Source: an uncultured Sutterella sp.
GTDB lineage: Bacteria > Pseudomonadota > Gammaproteobacteria > Burkholderiales > Burkholderiaceae_F
NCBI GenBank assembly: GCA_902493085.1
Contig: CABUOH010000001.1
Coordinates: forward strand, 1 to 35,513
Direction of reading: 5' to 3'
DNA: 35,513 nucleotides
Shown here in pieces: positions 32,294 to 35,513 of this stretch. The first letter of the stretch is position 1; each line of letters begins with the position of its first letter. The notes below the pieces were generated by a model. That model was not told the DNA's origin. It made no database searches and saw nothing but the letters and a program-made list of their open reading frames with translations. Position numbers and translations under genes: made by a program.

Positions 32294-34324
32294 TCAGCCG
32301 CCGCGTCTTTCTAGGGATTGAAGGGCATAAATACCGTCCAAGGCGGCTTCTGCCGCCTTGCCGAAAGAGACCTTGGATCTCATGCTGCCTGCTGCTTCAA
32401 AAGGAATGCCTAGTTCGGTAAGTTCGTTCTGCAGATCAGCATTGGCTTCGCGGTCTCCAACTACGACGATATGGTCAACACGAAGGATTGTGGAACCTTC
32501 TTCGCCCACGCAACTGACGCGTACGGAATGACTGTCGATCTGCTCGACGTCGGCCTCATCAAAGATGTTCACGCCATGCATTCGGAGCCATTGGACTTCG
32601 TAAAGCCGGCGTTCTCTCAAAAAGAGCTCTTCCGTAGGTTCACTTGTTGGATTGATCAGATAGACCTTGCGAGGGGCAGCATTGAGATGAGGGATGACGC
32701 CGAGGGTGCCGCCGATGTGTTCAGCCGGATCACCGATGCCCCAGGCGCAGCACCATTCAGTGCAGTTTCTCAGGTCGTGCGTGCAGAGATATCGCGTGAC
32801 GTCTACGGCGACGTTTCCGCTTCCAATGACGGCGACCCGGTGCCCGACGGGCATGCAGCCCTGCAGCAAGTCTTCCAACGTGAGAACGTTGGGAGTGTCG
32901 ATGCCGGGAATGTCCGGCGTGCAGGATTCCTTGCCCGTGGCCAGCAGGATTCTGCTGCCGCTGTAATTGTCTTCAATCCATTGAGCGGTGGCGCGGGTAT
33001 TGCGTATGATTTCTACGCCAAGTTCAATGAGCTCGCGCTCCTGCACTTTGAGAAGTTCTTGAATATTGTTTCGGCCTTGAATTTTTGCACAAAGCCTGTA
33101 AAGACCGCCCAGTTCGGAGCCTTCATCGACAATTGTGACCTTATGGCCTCTCACAGCCCCCTCGCGGGCCGCGGCCATGCCGGCCGGGCCGCCGCCTACG
33201 ACGAGGATGTTGAGGCTGTCAGAATGCTTCTGAGGGCCTCTGAGGGCATGAGGAGAGGCAATGCAGCCCAATATCTCTCGCCCTTCCTGTTTGTCAAGGC
33301 AAAGGCAGCCTTGAGGACAGAGTGCACAGGGTCTGACCGGTTGGCCGGAATGGATGTGTTCCACCCATCGGGCATCTGCAATCAGAGGACGTCCGATCTC
33401 AATCAGGCTTGTGATGTTGTTCTGCAGGATCTCATCCATTCGATCCGGCCCCGGCATTCGATGTCCGAAGATGACGGGTACCTTGATCTCGCGGGAAAAT
33501 TTCTCCATAAAAGGCACCCATACGCCGGCGGGCGTAAGGTCGCTGTCGACGGGAACGCTGTTGGGGGTAAAGCCTATGTCGAAGCTGAAGAGATTGACGC
33601 CTTCATAATGCAGGGCTTGCGCAAAGGCAAGAAGATCGTGCCATTCGCTTCCCCCGGCGTGGAGATCCAGCAGTGAGAGCCTGTAGGACAGGATGGGGCT
33701 CGGGCCGATGAAGCTTCGGATTCGGCGGACGAGCTCGATAGCAAAGAGCGTGCGGGCTTGAAGTCCCCACTTGTCACGGCGGCGGTTGAAGAGCCGGCTG
33801 GAGAAGACGTTGGGCAATGAAAGTCGGCCGCCGTATATCTCCACGCCGTCGAATTCACCGTGCATGACGGCGTGGTAGGCAAAGAGCGCATATTGACTGA
33901 TCAGATGGCTCACCAAAATGCCGGGAGCCCGATGCAGCGTACGCTTGGTATCTCGATTTCGAAAACGTGAGGCAGAGACGGCGAACATGTGATCCGCCTC
34001 GGCGCCATGATGTTGAAGTTGCAGTAGAACCTTGGCGCCTGCGTCATGGATGACGGACGTTAGTCGAACCGCATTGTTGAGCAGGCTAGCGGTCAGAACG
34101 GGATCTTTCAGTTTCCGCAAGCCGGTTTCGTGTACGACGCCGTTGCCGACGATGAAAAGTCCGGGACCGTCGCCGCGGGCGCGTTCCTCGTAAAAGGCGA
34201 CGAGCCTCGGGTCCAGAAAGTCCTGCTTTTCAAGGCCGGTTTCGATGGGAGCCATGACGATCCTGTTTTTCAGGAAGTGCGCTCCCACCTTCAGCGGCAG
34301 AAACAGATGCGGATAGGCGGCCAT
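32294..34324 (-). CDS. FadH-like flavin/iron-sulfur oxidoreductase
   Basis: 676-residue protein with the full 2,4-dienoyl-CoA reductase/trimethylamine dehydrogenase layout. It has an FMN-binding TIM barrel (1-320, KNRIVMAPIETGLE), a Cys cluster and an FAD/NAD(P) module (from about 375: ILVVGGGPAGMAAAREGA; second site VAVIGSGNVAVDV). The cluster is C333, C336, C340 and C354, with an extra C342, giving two more residues before the last Cys than in FadH. The region that holds the FadH catalytic Tyr (MGSEGYLIN) reads YGGRLSLPN (164-172), so Tyr is Ser. The FadH His in GIGWHEAR corresponds to Thr in DIGFTPNS. The substrate is therefore unclear. The start lies 4 bp after the 5'-nucleotidase stop. 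Confidence 0.85.
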   Translation of the reverse strand: MAAYPHLFLPLKVGAHFLKNRIVMAPIETGLEKQDFLDPRLVAFYEERARGDGPGLFIVGNGVVHETGLRKLKDPVLTASLLNNAVRLTSVIHDAGAKVLLQLQHHGAEADHMFAVSASRFRNRDTKRTLHRAPGILVSHLISQYALFAYHAVMHGEFDGVEIYGGRLSLPNVFSSRLFNRRRDKWGLQARTLFAIELVRRIRSFIGPSPILSYRLSLLDLHAGGSEWHDLLAFAQALHYEGVNLFSFDIGFTPNSVPVDSDLTPAGVWVPFMEKFSREIKVPVIFGHRMPGPDRMDEILQNNITSLIEIGRPLIADARWVEHIHSGQPVRPCALCPQGCLCLDKQEGREILGCIASPHALRGPQKHSDSLNILVVGGGPAGMAAAREGAVRGHKVTIVDEGSELGGLYRLCAKIQGRNNIQELLKVQERELIELGVEIIRNTRATAQWIEDNYSGSRILLATGKESCTPDIPGIDTPNVLTLEDLLQGCMPVGHRVAVIGSGNVAVDVTRYLCTHDLRNCTEWCCAWGIGDPAEHIGGTLGVIPHLNAAPRKVYLINPTSEPTEELFLRERRLYEVQWLRMHGVNIFDEADVEQIDSHSVRVSCVGEEGSTILRVDHIVVVGDREANADLQNELTELGIPFEAAGSMRSKVSFGKAAEAALDGIYALQSLERRGG

Positions 34325-34328
34325 GATG

Positions 34329-35267
34329 CTAGCGAAGCTTCTCCAAATGATGGATGCCGAAGGGCACCAGTACGGACGGCACGATATTGAGACTTGGCTT
34401 GAGATTGTTTGCCTGATCGTCGAAGAATATGTGCGGCTTGATGGCCTTGAGAAACGGCTGCTTGTCTAGGCCGTCAAGCAGAAAGAGCTCCGCTGCGCTC
34501 ATGCCGAAGCTTTTGAGCGTGGTGATCAGGCGTTGCTCGCTGGGCGCCCCACGGGCAGTGACGATGGAAATGCGGACGGCGGGTTCAAAATACGGATCGG
34601 AAGCTCCTCTGTGGTTGTAGTCAAAGCGCTGAAAGGCGGAAAGCTGTTCGAAGAGACGGCGCAACGGTCCGGGAGAGTGGGGCGTGGAAGCTTTTTCCTG
34701 CTCAAGTCGATGGAAGCCGGAAAGCCCTTCCTTCTGATATTCGCGCTCACTTTCATCATCGGCGATTACACCGTCAAAATCGAACGCTATGCGCAACGTA
34801 GGGCTATCGTCGTCTTCATCTTCAACGGGTGAAGGCATGACGAGTCCTGCGGGCTGTCCTGCAGCGATTGCATTGCGGACATTCTCAGGATTGGCACTGA
34901 GAAAAAGAGAAGCGTTGAAGGCTTCCAGGTAGGGATAAGTAGAGTGGCCGGAGGTGAAGCCGCCGGCTGAAATGGGCAGCTTGTAGTGGCGGCAGGAATG
35001 GAAGAAGCGCTGAGCCGTTTCGGGAGAGTTGCGCGAGAGCGCGATGACACGGAAGGGGGCCAGATCGCCGTAGAGCTCGTTGAGGGCAAGCAGGCGTTTT
35101 ACAAACGGGAAGGCCACCCCGGGGCGCAAAGGCGTGTTTTGGTAACGAACCTGATGATCTCTGAAGGCCTTGTAACCTTTTTCCTCGAAAAGCGCGTGCT
35201 CTTCCTCAAGGTCGAAGAGGGCTCTCGATGAGACGGCGATGACAACTTTTTCCTTGAGTTTGTCCAC
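34329..35267 (-). CDS. Cytosolic 5'-nucleotidase-like protein
   Basis: 312-residue protein of the 5'-nucleotidase family that resembles cytosolic 5'-nucleotidase I. It has IAVSSRALFDLEEEHALFEEKG near the start, a PLRPGVAFPFVKRLLALN segment, the HAD-like acid motif IAFDFDGVIADDESE (about 159-173), RISIVTARGAPS and FFDDQANN. I place the start at GTG 35267 because AGGAGA lies 7 bp upstream and because homology begins there. A frame extending to 35411 would overlap gyrB. It should dephosphorylate nucleoside monophosphates. It lies between gyrB and the FadH-like gene on the same strand. Confidence 0.85.
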   Translation of the reverse strand: MDKLKEKVVIAVSSRALFDLEEEHALFEEKGYKAFRDHQVRYQNTPLRPGVAFPFVKRLLALNELYGDLAPFRVIALSRNSPETAQRFFHSCRHYKLPISAGGFTSGHSTYPYLEAFNASLFLSANPENVRNAIAAGQPAGLVMPSPVEDEDDDSPTLRIAFDFDGVIADDESEREYQKEGLSGFHRLEQEKASTPHSPGPLRRLFEQLSAFQRFDYNHRGASDPYFEPAVRISIVTARGAPSEQRLITTLKSFGMSAAELFLLDGLDKQPFLKAIKPHIFFDDQANNLKPSLNIVPSVLVPFGIHHLEKLR

Positions 35268-35300
35268 GCTACGTTCTCCTGTGATTTGCGACGGCGCAAA

Positions 35301-35329
35301 CGGGAGAACCGGTTCTGATCGGTCTCCCG
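35301..35329. other. Hairpin between gyrB and the 5'-nucleotidase gene
   Basis: CGGGAGAACC and GGTCTCCCG can pair as a 9-bp stem with one bulged A. The 10-nt loop begins inside a palindromic AACCGGTT (35307-35314). No T tract follows on either strand, so it is not a classical terminator. It may be a processing or partial termination signal. Confidence 0.35.
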
Positions 35330-35340
35330 CTTGATGGTCG

Positions 35341-35513
35341 TCAGGCATCGATGTTGCCGGCAAAGAGAGCGTTGGTCTCAATGAAGTCTCGGCGGGGTTC
35401 AACGACGTCACCCATCAGCATTGAGAAGATGGCGTCGGCGCTGGCTGCGTCTTCAATGCGGACGCGAAGCATGCGGCGCACGGACGGGTCCATGGTCGTC
35501 AGATTAAGCTGTT
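35341..35513 (-). CDS. gyrB: DNA gyrase subunit B, C-terminal end (partial)
   Basis: The last 56 residues of GyrB enter from the right edge. They read TTMDPSVRRMLRVRIEDA, then FSMLMGDVVEPRRDFIETNAL and FAGNIDA before a TGA at 35341-35343. The MGD..EPRR.FIETNA block is the hallmark of the GyrB C-terminus, which contacts GyrA and DNA. The N-terminus is outside the window. In related bacteria dnaN and dnaA would lie further right, transcribed toward this region. Confidence 0.96.
   Translation of the reverse strand, partial: QLNLTTMDPSVRRMLRVRIEDAASADAIFSMLMGDVVEPRRDFIETNALFAGNIDA

Noticed and set aside
32471..33676. Long plus-strand ORF (401 codons)
   Set aside because: It is exactly antisense to the well-supported FadH-like gene, shows no family motif, and is explained by G+C-rich codon structure on the other strand.
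35268..35411. N-terminal extension of the 5'-nucleotidase frame into gyrB
   Set aside because: It is low in family similarity and overlaps the gyrB end, while a GTG with an AGGAGA Shine-Dalgarno at 35267 fits well.
1..35513. Mobile elements, CRISPR arrays, tRNA or rRNA genes
   Set aside because: I found no transposase or integrase frames, no regularly spaced direct repeats and no tRNA-like cloverleaf or rRNA sequence.

Overview
The window looks like a chromosomal segment of a betaproteobacterium in the Burkholderiales, most likely close to Sutterellaceae. This is an inference from gene content and order: DUF4390-ntrY-ntrX-trkA-trkH, EIIA(Man)-HPr-EI, birA-coaX-SPOR and DUF1840 are betaproteobacterial arrangements or families. 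A MenA-type prenyltransferase (menaquinone) and GatCAB fit an anaerobic gut member of that group. There is no sign of phage, insertion sequences, CRISPR, tRNA or rRNA.

Layout. 1-6236 (+): the end of a DUF4390 gene, the NtrY/NtrX two-component pair and the TrkA/TrkH potassium uptake system. 6270-6650 (-): a DUF1840 protein. 6735-9998 (+): a regulatory PTS (EIIA, HPr, EI) translationally coupled to a UPF0149 gene. 10030-12880 (-): an AmpG-like permease, RsuA and exonuclease III. 12938-13673 (+): pyrE behind a short leader ORF and an intrinsic attenuator. 13752-16987 (-): gatCAB, transcribed gatC-gatA-gatB. 17252-23760 (+): the rod-shape and elongasome cluster mreBCD-mrdA-rodA-rlpA. 23802-25877 (+): an M20 peptidase, a small unknown protein and a HIT protein. 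25878-28148 (-): birA, coaX and a SPOR-domain protein. 28257-30297 (+): a catalytically dead PBP5-like protein, YbeD and MenA. 30371-31799 (-): a Crp/Fnr-type regulator and a BON lipoprotein. 32294-35513 (-): the gyrB 3' end, a 5'-nucleotidase and a FadH-like flavoenzyme.

The 488-bp gap at 31806-32293 is the most striking non-coding region. It has three perfect DnaA boxes, several near matches, an AT-rich tract and a DnaA-trio-like CTA array next to a DnaA box. In sampled blocks the GC skew flips across it, even though the genes on both sides are on the same strand. I read it as a candidate chromosomal replication origin lying downstream of gyrB rather than beside dnaA.

Several proteins have lost hallmark residues. 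NtrX has no AAA+ domain. The PBP5-like protein lacks all three active-site motifs. The FadH-like enzyme lacks the Tyr and His proton donors. MenA has an altered first Asp motif, and TrkA has a degenerate second nucleotide-binding motif. Many adjacent genes overlap by 1-20 bp, indicating tightly coupled operons.
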